A stretch of DNA of 64,000 nucleotides, taken from NCBI GenBank assembly GCA_027422505.1, contig JAPQWV010000409.1, forward strand, positions 124,001 to 188,000, read 5' to 3'. The notes beneath the pieces were generated by a model. The model did not search any database. It was not told the origin of the DNA and saw only the letters and a list, made by a program, of their open reading frames with translations. This document shows positions 20,305-32,815 of this stretch, piece after piece. This DNA is from Craterostigma plantagineum. Its lineage: Eukaryota; Streptophyta; Magnoliopsida; Lamiales; Linderniaceae. How positions within the stretch are numbered: the stretch's first letter is position 1; each line of letters begins with the position of its first letter. Made by a program: the position numbers and the translations under genes.

Positions 20305-22143
20305 ATGATGGCCGACAACGAAGCTCTTTCACCAGCACATATGCAGAATCATATCAACACTACTGTTGATAATAAGACGACACCTCATATATTATTAGGT
20401 GGGCTTATGATTGTCTCTGTAATAATATCCTTGCTTGGAGCCTGGTTGTGCTTCTGCTTCAGGAAAAAGCTGCCACCAGCAATATGCCGCGCAAAATGCT
20501 TCAATATCAACAATCCGAAAGGTTAGTTAGTTATTAAGAATATATATCTTCCGACAATATTCAATGCTCTTACATATTGTATTATGTAGTGGTAGGAAAT
20601 AAGCTAAGCACCAGCACGGAAGAGATGATGAAGTTGAGGAAATTCAGCTATGGAGAAATAGAGAAAGCTACGGACAGTTTCAGCGAGGGCAGCTTAGTTG
20701 GCTCTGGCGCTTTCGGCGACGTCTATCGAGGCACTTTCGATGGCTTGGGAACGCTAGCAATCAAGAAGGCCCGTGAAGAATCGTACACAACCACCGAAGA
20801 GTTTCGAAATGGTAATAATATGAACCATAATACCAACCAATTCAATATATGGTTTTGTCTCCTATCTATCTTCCAAATAATGGTTGATTTCTTCCTTCAT
20901 TTCAACACTGACCGCCGCAGAGGTGCGCTTGCTATCCAAAGTGAAGCATCGAAATCTCGTCCAGCTCGTGGGCTTCTGTGAACAAGCCGCTGGTAAAAAA
21001 GAAAAATTATATCTATATATATGTATGTATATCAAGATTTAGAGTCATAATCTTAAAATGGTTCGTCAATGAACTATCTTCTACAAGGGCCAAAGCGAGC
21101 GAAAATCTTGGTCTACGAATACGCGCCCAACGGGTCTCTGCTCGACTACATAACGGGCAAGTTTTAATATCAATTCGCAGCAAAGTGAATACAAGTAATG
21201 ATCCCTAATAAACTGACACTCACTGCAATAATGCACTTAATAATATAGGGCGGGCAGGAATCAGTTTAACATGGATGCAACGAGTCAAGATAGCAATCGG
21301 AGCAGCTAAAGGTATAATAAGTATATCAGAATATGATGAAAAAACGACAACCCTCGTGTCAAATCTTACCTTGGTGCTAAAAAGTCGCGACCTTTGACGT
21401 AATATCATACATACGCAGGGATAGCTCATCTCCACGAGGGTATGAGCCCAAGCATAATCCACCGCGATATTAAGCCGAGCAACATCTTAGTAGGGGAAGA
21501 CTTCGAAGCCAAGGTGTCCGACTTTGGGCTCGTTAGGTGCGGGCCAATCGGCGATCAATCACACGTCAGCAGCCAAATCAAAGGGACGCCGGGCTACCTC
21601 GACCCAGCCTATTGCTCGAGCTTTCACTTGAGCCCTTTCACCGATGTGTACAGCTTCGGCGTCATACTCCTACAGCTAATCACGGCTAGGCCGGCGGTCA
21701 AGTGCTCCAAGGCTATTAATAGTAGTAATAGCTATCACGTCATCGATTGGGTTAGGCCTAGCCTCGAAGAGGGGAAAGTCGAAGACATCTTAGACGCAGA
21801 CCTTTTAATAATGGAAGAAGAAGAAGAAGAAAAGTGCAAAATGGAGATGATGATGCTTGAGATGGGCCGGCTTGGGCTCAAGTGTGTGGTCAAGAATCCA
21901 AAGGAAAGGCCTACGATGACCCAACTTTGGCAGCAGTTAGAGTCGGCCCTTGGGTCGGCCTCGGCCGGCCAAGAACATCGGAGAACTTTATTACAACATA
22001 ATCAGAGTATTAACGCAAGTGTTGATAGCATTCGGCTTCAGAGGTTTGTCGTGGATATTGAATCGTTTGAAAGCGCGAGTTTGAGGTGCTTGGAGACGAG
22101 TATGAGCATTGTCGACGATGACAACGACGTTATTATTAGCTAA
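20305..22143 (+). CDS. Membrane-anchored receptor-like protein kinase without ectodomain
   Basis: Exons: 20305-20521, 20590-20811, 20921-20992, 21088-21156, 21249-21311, 21419-22143, giving 455 aa. The first ~28 residues are polar, followed by a membrane segment (LLGGLMIVSVIISLLGAWLC, about 30-50). From about residue 100 there is a full Ser/Thr kinase domain: VGSGAFGDVYRG, LAIKKAREE, IIHRDIKPSNIL (RD kinase), VSDFGLVR, GTPGYLDPAYC and DVYSFGVILLQL. A run of Glu follows DADLLIMEEEEEE, in the C-lobe. It therefore resembles RLKs that work as partners of a separate receptor. Intron 4 has a GC donor (ACGG|GCAAGT); no GT alternative keeps the frame through the GRAGISLTW block. The exact subfamily is not assigned. 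Confidence 0.88.
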
Positions 22144-22977
22144 TGATGGTTTTATTACATACTTATTATTGCATGGTACTACTACTCTACATTCAATTCA
22201 TCAATTGTATATTTTATTTACTCTATAGTGGGAAAAGTAGGAAAAAGGTACTTATCATCGTCGCAATAGCTTGACCCGAGCCGACCGGCGGGACTAGAGA
22301 AAAAAATTATGTAATCACGTACCCCTCCAATTTTATTTACATGTCATTTTAGCTCTCTAATTTTGTTTCTAATTAGATGTCGTTTTACAGATTTCAATAC
22401 AAATATTTGTCATATTTCCATTTTTACCATTTTTTACTCTTTTCAATTAATAAATGGAAAGTAAGTATATTGAATAGGCTTAAGCAATTAATAAGGAATA
22501 TCTTAGACACTTTATTCTATTTCTTAATATAAGTGCAAAAAAACTTAAACGACATGTAAATAAAATCGGAGGGACTATATACAAATAAAATACGGTCCTT
22601 AATTATTAGCATTTTATTCCCTTCAACAATTGGTGCAGATGTGTGGAGTTCGAGACATTTAAAGACAACAAAGTTTACATAGAAATGCCCAAAGAGTGTC
22701 TCTATTGTATTATAACTAACACGACGATGGTTTAAGATAAAGGAAATTGAGAGCTAAAACCAAGAACTTGTACAAAACCCTAACTTGGGAATTGGGACAC
22801 GCACGTGATGTCTCATCAATAAACTCAAAATCAATTTTTTTTCCTTTGCATATCTCGAAGAAAAATTAAATAAACATATATCAAAGCGACACCATTATAA
22901 TCAAAGATAGAATTAAAAGACAATATGTTTTATTAGTCGAATTGAAAAGATGAAAAGAAAGAAGAAAATGAAAAATT
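22144..22977. other. Intergenic between convergent kinase and PLATZ genes
   Basis: Contains the two genes' 3' flanks and one Stowaway-like MITE (22320-22577). Nothing else is recognised. Confidence 0.45.
22320..22577. mobile_element. Stowaway-like MITE (Tc1/mariner), ~258 bp
   Basis: Left end TA-CCCCTCCAATTTTATTTA, continuing CATGTCATTTTAG; right end on the minus strand TAGTCCCTCCGATTTTATTT, continuing ACATGTCGTTTAAG. The inverted termini share about 27 of 32 positions and both are bounded by TA, the Stowaway target duplication. The CCCTCC terminus is typical of the CTCCCTCCGT Stowaway group. The interior is AT-rich and non-coding. Confidence 0.75.
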
Positions 22978-23963
22978 TTAACACAAAGGTGACCTACGAG
23001 GAACTCCTTTTCTTCTGCTCATCATGCTGCTAGTGGCTATGTCCTGATCTTCTGTCGTCGTAGTAGTCTTATTAGTGGTGAATCTTCCACAAACGTAAAC
23101 CCCACTTCTCTTTTTCCTCACAAACTCGGTGCATGAAAAGGCATTATTCATCGTGTTATTATTTATGTTGTCTGAACCTGACGATGAGCTTATCAAGGGC
23201 TCCATGTCGTCGCTCGTATCTTCCACAATCGTCGAACGAGTCGTTTCATTATCTTCCCCAAAGTTGCCGGCGATCTCTTGATGATGGGGGATGAAGAAAT
23301 CTGGACCAAGCTGTAGTACTTTGCACACCCTCAAAAAAGGCGACAGATCATCGTAGTTATTGATCAGAAAATCAATCTTGCAGCCAAGAGAACAGTGAAA
23401 GAAAGGTTCTTGAAGGCTCCTATCACATGAAGTGCAGTAATTTCCTGAACCCTTGAATTGCCTGTTTTGAGGCCTTTTCTTGATGAACACAACCTTTGCA
23501 GCATTGATGGTGTACGCCTGTGATGATAATCATCAAAGAACCATACATATAATATCTAAGCTTGGAATTGGATATTATAAATAAACGAGCAAAATTCAAG
23601 TACGAATAATAACAAAAAAACCTGTATATTCGAGCAGTCTATGAGCTTCTCAAGATCGTCTAACCTAACAACTTCGTGATAGACGTATCTTCGAATCTGA
23701 AGGAGCCTATGGGATCTATGAGAGAGTACGCAGTGTGGGCAGATGCTCAGAGAACAATCCAAGCAGCAGATGTTCTTTTCGTTCTTCTTTGCAGCTCCGT
23801 GAATTGAGCAAACTGAGAAGAACCTCTCAGCATACAGAGCTTCTAACCATGCAGGTTTCTTCTTACCTACCTGCTATTGATAGAATTCTTCATTTAAAAG
23901 CTCAATTATGTATAATTCGAGCGTGAAAAGCAAAGTTTAGATGAAATTCGTGCGCATTACCAT
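22978..23963 (-). CDS. PLATZ zinc-binding transcription factor
   Basis: Plant AT-rich-sequence and zinc-binding protein. Exons on the minus strand: 23963-23961 (the ATG only), 23870-23622, 23517-22978, giving 263 aa. The start is inferred: ATG followed directly by a GT donor, then CAG|GTAGGTAAG giving MVGKKKPAWLEALYAERFF, the usual PLATZ start. The zinc-binding region has CSIHG, CCLDCSLSICPHC, HRSHRLLQIRRYVYHEVVRLDDLEKLIDCSNIQ, then YTINAAKVVFIKKRPQNRQ and YCTSCDRSLQEPFFHCSLGCK. The tail is Ser/Asn/Thr-rich and ends RRKGVPRRS, typical of the family. An alternative start is a downstream acceptor AAG|AAGAAACC giving M-K-K-P. Confidence 0.92.
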
Positions 23964-25095
23964 TATGGGGGATGGTGCTTAAGCTTTGGCTCCAGAAAGA
24001 GAAGATTCAAGGCGGTGACGATAGTGTTGTTATTTATGTTTTGCCCAAGATAGGGTACTGAGGTGGATCTTTGTTAATCTGTTGTAATAATTAGTATAAT
24101 AACTTATATGTGTGCTAATGCACAGAGGGAGCGAGAGATTTGAGGGAAAAAAGATGGGAACGTGGGGCACTGTTCCCATGTCTGCCAATGGCTTTTCATC
24201 CTACAGATTTTAAATAATTATGTCATCTCCTTGTGTCAAGAGCTTTAAACCTAACTAGTAATATCTAATTGAATAAAGTAGCCGTATTCTTGAACCAATA
24301 CATCAATTCGATTTCTTTTTTTTTTCCTCTACTTTGTGTGACTGTGTGATCCTTTTCGCTCCTTTTGTTGTTACTCTTGAGTTTGGTCCAATTTGAAGCC
24401 CATTAACTTAATTGGGCCACTCAAAGACCTCTTTACATTCTCCTAGAAGCCCAATTTGAAGAGAGAGAAAGGATGACCCTACTTTGCCACGTGTACAAGA
24501 GTTTCGTCGCGTAAGAAGGGTCCCACGTCATTAAGATGTAAGCAAAAGATTCCGAATCGCTTGAATATGAATTGTAATGATTGGTACATTAAAAAATGAA
24601 TGAAAAATCTGATTGGTGGCATCATTCTTATTCCAAGGCATAATTCTCTTTTCTTTTTCCCATTTATTTATTTGTTAACAACCTATTTTCTCGCCGCCAA
24701 CTCAGACACTATCCTCTCCTCCCTGTCTTTGTCGTCCAGTCAGACGCTTCTTCTTTCTCTTTTCTCTCCGCGTCGCCGGAGATCATCAGAGTTCCCTGAA
24801 TTTCTTTTTCTTAACAAAACAAATACAGGGAATTCTTGATCTTCTGCGGCTTCAACATTACGGTAATTTTCCCGTTTTCTTTTTGGGTCTTTCTTCGATT
24901 TCACGTTTCAATGTATCTGTTCTCAAAGTCATTTCTTTTTCTGCTATCTCCTTCCTTCCTTTTATGAATCGTTATTTGTTGCTTCAAGAATGTACACTGT
25001 TGCGTGCCCAAAATATCTGTGCATATCTCAACCCCTTTTTTCTCACCTGAGAAAATCATCATTCCTCGGTTCATTTTTTATTCGTATATCTGCAG
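23964..25095. other. Divergent upstream region of PLATZ (-) and MGDG synthase (+)
   Basis: Promoter and leader sequence. An intron in the MGDG synthase 5' untranslated region runs about 24863-25095 (CG|GTAATT to CTGCAG|AA), ending two bases before the start codon. A short open frame at 24600-24839 is hydrophobic and low-complexity and is regarded as leader sequence. Confidence 0.5.
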
Positions 25096-25097
25096 AA

Positions 25098-27006
25098 ATG
25101 GCAGCAAAGGCAGCATCTCCAAGAAGCGCAATACACAACGTATTCGAAAAGGTGGGATTCGTCACCAGCGGCGCAAATAACAGCCAAGGCAACAAGTGCA
25201 AATACGCCATCGAATACGAAGGTGAAGAAAACGACACCATGGAAATGGAGCAGATCGGCGCTGAGAGGACCAAAAATGTTCTTATCCTCATGAGCGATAC
25301 AGGCGGCGGCCACCGTGCCTCCGCCGAGGCCATCAGAGATGCCTTTCAGCTCGAATACGGAGACGAATATAGGGTATATTTATTTTATTACGAATCATAA
25401 ACAGATCTACCATTTCAGATGAATCGAAGGAATGAGTGCCTCGGAAACGATGCGCAGATATTTGTGAAGGATGTGTGGAAGGAATACACTGGGTGGCCGT
25501 TGAACGACATGGAGAGCCAATACAAATTCATGGTGAAGCACGTCCAGCTTTGGAAAGTCGCCTTCCACAGCACATCTCCGAGGTGGATACACTCCGCCTA
25601 CTTAGCAGCAATCGCAGCGTTCTACGCCAAGTACTGAGTATATACACAGATATACCTCTTCTTACGATCGTTGTTCATTCGTTCGACTAAAACGAATATG
25701 CTTGTCTCTTTTTTTCTTCTTTTTTTTGAGAAAAAAAAAGGGAGGTTGAAGCAGGTTTGATGGAGTACAAACCCGACGTGATCATCAGCGTTCATCCCCT
25801 GATGCAGCACATTCCTCTGTGGGTGCTCAAATGGCAAGGCCTTCATAAGAAGGTCATCTTCGTCACTGTTATTACCGACCTCACCACCTGCCACAGAACA
25901 TGGTAATTCATTTCCTCCTCGTATCGTACGAAATGAAAAAAAAAAAAAAAAAATCAACGTCCTGCCTAACACGGATGCTCTGTTTTTTTCTTTTTTCGAA
26001 AAAAAAAAAAGGTTCCACCCTTCCGTGAACCGTTTGTACTGCCCGTCGGAGGAAGTTGCGAAGAGGGCGGTCCACGACGGTCTCGAGGAATCTCAGATTC
26101 GTGTCTTTGGTTTGCCCGTTAGGCCCACTTTCTGCCGGGCAGTTCTTACAAAGGAAGATCTCAGGCAAGAACTCGAAATGGACCCGAATTTGCCAGCTGT
26201 CTTGCTGATGGGAGGCGGAGAGGGGATGGGCCCCGTTAAGAAGACAGCGAAGGCCCTCGGAGAGCTTCTCTTCGATAAAGAATCTGGAAAACCGATAGGC
26301 CAAGCTGTGATCATATGCGGGCGCAACGAAGAGCTGGCCAATACGCTGAAGTCCCTCGAATGGAAAATCCCAGTAAAGGTTAAGAGCTTTATTCATTGAG
26401 CATTTTCAAACGCCGACTAATGTAATAATGCTGATCGGTTTTCTTGGTTTTAGGTAAGAGGCTTCGAAAAGCAGATGGTGAAATGGATGGGCGCTTGCGA
26501 CTGCATTATTACTAAGGTACGAACGCAATTCTTAAGCCCAAGATATAGAAGCTCGACGAAATGTTCTGAAATGGTTATTGTTACTACACGATGTTTAGGC
26601 GGGGCCCGGGACTATTGCGGAGGCGCTGATAAGAGGTCTCCCGATAATTCTAAACGACTACATTCCCGGCCAAGTTAGTGATCGTTTTTTTACCGATAGC
26701 ATTCTTTTGTGATTTTTTCTTGATTCGATTATTCCTCTGTAGGAGAAGGGAAACGTGCCTTACGTAGTGGAAAACGGGGCGGGAGTGTTCAACAGAAGTC
26801 CTAAAGAGACGGCGAGAATTGTGTCCGAATGGTTCAGCACGAAGGAGGACGAGCTCAAGAAGATGTCCGAAAACGCCCTAAAACTCGCACAACCAAACGC
26901 AGTGTTCGATATAGTGAAGGACATTCACGAGCTGGCGTGTCAAAGGGGTCCCATGGCGAACGTTCCTTACTTGTTAACGTCGTCTTTCTCGAGCTTGATA
27001 TACTAA
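25098..27006 (+). CDS. MGD: Monogalactosyldiacylglycerol synthase, type B (MGD2/3-like)
   Basis: Transfers galactose from UDP-Gal to diacylglycerol at the plastid envelope; type B enzymes act mainly in phosphate starvation and non-green tissue. Seven coding exons: 25098-25373, 25458-25630, 25741-25902, 26012-26378, 26454-26516, 26599-26673, 26743-27006; 459 aa, as expected for MGD2/3. There is no long transit peptide, which fits type B. Motifs: [19 protein letters not shown] (MGDG synthase N-domain), [101 protein letters not shown]. Exon 2 could instead start at 25419, adding 13 in-frame residues. Introns 2 and 3 end in long A-tracts right before AG. Confidence 0.95.
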
Positions 27007-27716
27007 TTAGAAGGGATTTTATGGTGAAGATCTTTTGTGTCTTTCTTTTTTTGTTTATTGATTAAGGTTGTCTGCATCTTAGGTTAGTTAAGTTTGGCTT
27101 TTGTATTTTGTCTAGGATTGACTTTGCGTCGGATTCTTGTGTGTGTTGCTGACCTATTATTCTTGTTGTCGTCTTATGTGATCTTTTGTATTCTTTCACT
27201 TCATATATTTTGGGAGTTGTCTCGTTGTTTTGGCATTGTGTAAATTTAGAATTGCTTTATAGTGAAGTGAAAATTAAACAAGAGCTTTAGTGAATTCTTT
27301 CTTTTATTTTTAGTGAATTGATACAAATATGGAATATCGATGCAGCATACAAAGTATAAATGCTAGTACTGAAATTTAAATCTATGTATCATTTTATTTG
27401 TTAATCATATGATCTATTATGAACACTTTTTTGTGCGACGAGTTATATCCCCATAGTCAATCGGCTATTACGAGCACTTTTATTATCATTTTTCGTGTTT
27501 AATTCATTTTATTTATGACATCTTACGTATATTTTTGACATGCAAATATTAAGAGTATGACTGGTTATTGAAAACTATGATACTGAATCCCGCATAAAAT
27601 TAAAATGGTTCCACGTCCATGGCTCATGGCTATCTATATACATAGTTATGAACACATGTATGTTATATCAGCGGGGAAAAATCGTCGAAAGCGAAACACT
27701 TGTTTTTTATTTGGTC
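27007..27716. other. Convergent 3' flanks of MGDG synthase and SYT5
   Basis: Terminator and 3' untranslated regions; AT-rich, nothing else recognised. Confidence 0.45.
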
Positions 27717-30700
27717 CTATTCTCTGCTGTTGTCCCTGTAGATCGGCTGAGGCGTCCATTTGAGATTCAAGTGGATCGTCCCAGATTTAGCGCCTTCGAG
27801 CACGAACGAATCTTCGTATTCTCCTTCCATTAGAACCCTCGTCAGCGTTAAGATGCATCTCCCCATAAAATCCTGCAAAGAAAAAATGCGTTGTTTTCGA
27901 AAACGATACGCAGTAACTGAGGAAGGAGAAAGCAAGGAGGTACCTTCCCAAATGTATCGTGATCCCAAAGTTCGAGAATCAGCATATCGTGCAATCCATC
28001 CTCGACGACAAAGTCAAAGGTCTGATTCCAGACGGGATTTAAACTCTCGTTCACGACCTACGTTACAAAGGAGGCGCATTTATTAAAAGCTCGATCGATA
28101 GTTGGAGCTAAAGTCCGAATACATAACTTTCGAAGAACATGAGAGTTTTACCCTGGTTTTGCATTTTGATCCAGTTTTCTTCATCGAAAGGACGACGTAA
28201 GGATCTGCCTTACCCATGAGGTCAGCTGGGGCGAGATCCTCGGCGTATAATACGGTAACTGAAAGCACGCCTCTAATGATGACATCTCTCTTTTTGCTCA
28301 GTTCGCCGTTGCTTTGAAGTTTCCCGTTAGATTCGTTCTTCAAGACCTTCTCTAGGGAAGTCATCGAGCCCTCTTGGTGAAACGGATTTGTAAAACCATT
28401 TTGCATTCCATATGGGCAATAGAGAAGCTCCAAGTGAACCTAAAGTTGACATCACCCAAATATGGTTACGACAATGCCTGCTTCAGTTTTGCAAAATTGG
28501 AACTCCATGCACCGAAAATCAAGATTTTTGCTTAGAGGGTAGTGATAATGGTGAATATTATTCAGATTCAGAATAAAAAACTCTCTCAGAAAAGATGGGC
28601 AAAATGGGATTCACCTGTCCCCTGTTTTTAGTGTCTCGTTGAACATCCAAGTCCTTTACCAGTTTCAGCCACACATCCTTGATCTTTCCAGGCTCTAAGT
28701 CGCATAGGTGGACTTGAGCAATTCCAATAAGTTCAGCAGCTTGAATCCCTTCATCGTCAAAGATTTTTACAACCAAGTTTTGGGTCGATGCATCTTCTAC
28801 TTCAAACTCGTAGTGTTCATTCCATACAGGATTTAATTGGTTGTTCTGGGGAATAGAGAAAACAATACATAAATGAATTTGTATATAAATTGGGAACAGA
28901 AAGCGAATAACTGACTCACAATTGTCCGACTTTTCTTCATCCTATCACGTAAAGGGCGCACGTATAACATCGCAAAAGGATCAGACTTCCCTATAATGTC
29001 TTTGTTTGTCAACTCTCTCGCTTGGACAAGCTTCACTTCTAAAATTCCCACGGGCTTTAGTTCAAGGTCGCTGAGAGAAATTATTTAAGATTATCAGTAA
29101 ATACATGAACATAGAGTAAATACAAGACCATAGAACATCACCAACCTATAATCCCCAGGCAATATAGGGATGACTTTTCTAACAGGCCATGTAATCGAAT
29201 CTTCAACAGCATCCTTGATAGTGCTCTGAAAGACAAAATACCGTTGAGCATTTATTCACATGAATCTTGAAAACTAACAGGTTCAGAACGCAGAAGGCAA
29301 TAAATATATTGGAAACTAGATAGAGTAATCAAGAAACTAACCTCCAGTGCATCAGAAAGGCCAGGTATTGATGATATGTCTCCTCCAACAACTTTAAGGG
29401 TAAAATCCAGTTTTTTCTGAAGTTCAAACGACAAAATTGGTTAAAAAAGCTTTTACCTTCACTGGTTGCATGCACTTCAAGAATTATTATAAGTATTTAC
29501 TACGTTGAACATTGTATTGTTTTAGTTCAGCTCAAAGAAGGGATAGCTGCAAAAATACCGTACCTTTTGTCTTAGAGAAAAGCAAACAGCTCCAAAGCAG
29601 GGAATTTCTTCAACTAAAGGTCTGAAGATCAGCCTGAAGACCCCAGTAAATCCAATATTTTTAACCTACACATACCAACAAAGGAATAGCAAATTCCATT
29701 AGTTAGCATTTTTTATCAACGCAATACCAAGAAGAGAATCCATATAACGAAGTTAGCCTAGGTCCAGTCCCAAGGCTTTGAGCTCTTTTGATATGGAAAA
29801 ATTGAACCAAAACTTGTACAATAAAAGAGACACGCATAAACACACACGGATTTATGTGATATGTGTGTGTGTGTGTGTATATATATATATAGAGAGAGAG
29901 AGAGGTACTTGGACGGGAAGAGCAACACCGAGATAAGTCTTAATATCAAGTATAATACTGGGGTTTCCATCCCACTGCATCTCTAATTCCATTGTTATTC
30001 CTTCGCTTCCATCTTCGATAATTGAAACTCCTAAAAAACAGCAAACCCATCAACTGAATTGCAGATGCCAATGAGTTAAATCAGATTTGTCGAACACAGT
30101 TGTCACAAATTAGCGTTCAAGCGGGGATGCAACAGTAACCAAAGCACTTCCCCTGAAATTTCATACATGAGGAAAAAAAAATCCAAACTAAACAAACACC
30201 TGTGAATTGCGGAGCCACATCTCCAAGAGTGAGCTTGGAGAATTTCAATGAAGCTAAAATAGACGGCCTATACTGCTCCAAAATTGGCTCCACATTTGCC
30301 TTTATCAGCTCTGATGCAGCCTTTAACCACGACAAGCGTTACAAACATCAAACACAACACATCAAAGAAAGATAAACAAATAAAGACTCATCAGAATATC
30401 TAAACCGAACCTCATTGATATACGGCCAGATCTTGTCAAGCTGAAGATTAAGCCAAGTCAACTAAAAAAGCAGAAAAACAAAAAGCAATGGAACAGTTAA
30501 ACATCAGGGAATTTAGCTCATAAACAAATCGATCGTTCGTCAACCATCAATTAAATCGAAAACCCAAAAAAAAAAAAGAAAAACAAAAGGCAGCGAAGCG
30601 AACCTTTTGGCGCTGTGAGAACACAACCCAAGATGGATAATACTCCGGCGAAAGCAACTTCCTCGAATCCTCCACCGTCATTCTAGCAAGAGCCGCAACC

Positions 30701-30912
30701 GTAGCAGCCTTGAATCGGAATTTTTCCCAAGACAAAAAAAGAAAATCAAAACTTTACGAGCTCGACTGAACGCACAAACCAAAACAAAAGAAAAAAGGAA
30801 AACTTACAAGGTTCGTGCGTTGCTTAGATCGCACATTCTCGGATCGGACAAAAGCAACTATCAAAGCAATGCCAAAGACTAAACCCAGTACTAAACCTGT
30901 GATGAAACCCAT
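27717..30912 (-). CDS. SYT5: Synaptotagmin-5 (SMP and two C2 domains)
   Basis: ER-plasma membrane contact-site tether that binds phospholipids and Ca2+. Thirteen exons on the minus strand: 30912-30808, 30708-30604, 30461-30411, 30320-30200, 30030-29909, 29665-29564, 29416-29342, 29225-29146, 29070-28920, 28845-28615, 28439-28152, 28057-27944, 27872-27717. All are in phase; 566 aa, as usual. Residues 1-22 are an N-terminal membrane anchor (MGFITGLVLGLVFGIALIVA). The SMP domain (about 65-250) includes LTWLNLQLDKIWPYINEAAS, QFTGVSIIEDG, MQWDGNPSI and PVQVKNIGFTG. C2A has LTNKDIIGKSDPFAMLYVRP; C2B has LAPADLMGKADPYVVLSMKK, LNPVWNQTFDF and LELWDHDTFGKDFMGR. The stretch MTSLEKVLKN between C2 domains is also typical of SYT5. 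Confidence 0.97.
29861..29904. repeat. Compound microsatellite (GT)n(AT)n(AG)n in SYT5 intron 5
   Basis: Runs of GT, then TA, then GA end five bases from the SYT5 exon 5 boundary. In sense orientation the 5' splice site GTAC is followed directly by CT, AT and AC runs. Confidence 0.9.
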
Positions 30913-32698
30913 AGAGCTTCTTCGTTCTTGAATTCTTCAGTATTTGGCTTTTGAATTTGAGCTTAAGTATAATTGGAGGACTTGGCTTAGAATGGCGATT
31001 AGTGTTCGTTCGACTAATCAGTTGACTTTCTTTATTAGTTATTCTTATTATTGTAATTTAGTTGTGAAGATTTGATTTGGTTAATCTAGTTTAATATATT
31101 AATCGTTATTATTATAAATATCATTTACAATATTCCTCGTTATGAACAAAGGACGGCCGAGATACAAATGCCAGCGGGGCTCGATTGTCCTTTTACATAT
31201 ACCGAAACAAATTCTAACATAATAAAACAACTAATAAGAGATGCAAAATATATTACACACAGATACACAAATACATTCGAAAATCCCATTTTTTTACATT
31301 ATAATTATCTATTGGCGGTCCAGGCTTGTCAATGCTTGGTAATATGCTCTTTCTTGGAATTAAGAGCAATTAAGAAAAATACTTAATTGGAATCAACCAA
31401 TGTTAAGTAAAAGTTGGAGAGTCGTTGGAGCAGACACACGACTTAGACAGAACATGGCACCCAATGCATATCTCCAATAATAAGAGCTAGGAAAGAATGC
31501 TACAAAAACAAGAATCGAATGCTTTTCTAACATTGTCTGTTCTCCTCGTCACATGGTTTTGGATTTGGATTCTGTTTTTCCAATCTTTAACGATCTATGA
31601 TTGTTTTTTATTGCAAGAGAATTCAATCCTATGGTCACTCAAGAATATTAACATTCATATTCATTTCCTCCTGTCTACGGTTTTATCCCGATTAAGATTC
31701 TTCCTTATCAAGCCCTAGGCCAACTCATTAGTTGTAATAAACGAAACCCTATCTTTGATTTTGCCAATTTACATGTGATCATAAATCACAGAATTCGCTC
31801 ATAATAAGCTAGTTAAAGCTAAAGATTGAAACTTTTCCACTATGTTGACATCCTCTTTTGCCTGTAGAATCTTTGGAATTTGGCTTCCTTCAAAGTGGAT
31901 CTACTTTTTTTACTGGTTTCATCTTAAGAAAATGCCCCTAATCCAAGTTGATTGCTGCTGCACAACTCCAGGGAATCAACCACCTCCTCTCCATGCATGA
32001 ATTATTGCTGTGCTGATATAAGAAGAATAATAAAATGGGATTTTTACTTTGTCAATGGAGATGTGCTAGATAGGAATATATTCCCAATAATATATCGCTG
32101 CAGATGAAACCTGAACCACATACCATATGAACCTATGCACTTGCTCATCACCTCGATATCGTCAACTAGGCGAGAGAAAACGAACGCGGATAGATGCATG
32201 CAAGCCTACTTGGAAATCCACGTAGGGCAAACACACACAAACACCCACACGTGTGTGCGTGTGTGTCGAGAGAATATATGCGCACACGTCGAATTGAAGT
32301 CGAAATATCCATCTTCCCCCACATAACACCTAATTAAAATGGGGAGAAATTAGCACAGAATAGGGAATATTTTTTTTTTTTTCTGAAGCCCTTTTCCATA
32401 ATAATTCACGAGGAATCGGGCAAAAAGGAATGAAAAAGCTAGCATTATTGACTTTATGTATTTGAGCACATTGAGGAGGAGAGTGTTAATTATATATGGA
32501 ATCCAATCAATCCGTTTTCTGTTCTAACATGCATGCTATATGTTCCCCCATCCTAGTTAGTATCTGTTCTTTCTGCCAATGCAATCTAATGCTTTACAAA
32601 CAATCCACATGTTTTTTTTTTTTTTTTGGAATCCCAGACCACATAAGAATCTGAAAGAAACAACAGTTATGAGGGTCCCTCTTATCTCTTTCAAGTCC
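30913..32698. other. Intergenic, divergent SYT5 (-) and zinc finger gene (+)
   Basis: About 1.8 kb. Short frames at 31168-31718 and 32135-32326 match nothing and look random. Small CA/GT-rich patches lie near 32230-32270. No RNA gene recognised. Confidence 0.45.
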
Positions 32699-32706
32699 TA
32701 TATAAA
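32699..32706 (+). promoter_or_regulatory. TATA box of the RanBP2-type zinc finger gene
   Basis: TATATAAA, 110 bp ahead of the ATG at 32816, with an untranslated leader containing five ATAAC repeats. Confidence 0.6.
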
Positions 32707-32815
32707 CTCATACCTCTAAATTCTCAGAAAAATCACCAACTTCGACTTCTCTTTAAACCCATACTTAATATACTTATTCGTTCGTCTTACATAACATAAC
32801 ATAACATAACATATA

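Noticed and set aside
24600..24839. Small hydrophobic protein upstream of MGDG synthase
   Set aside because: Low-complexity frame in the leader, no signal of conservation, and followed by the 5' UTR intron.
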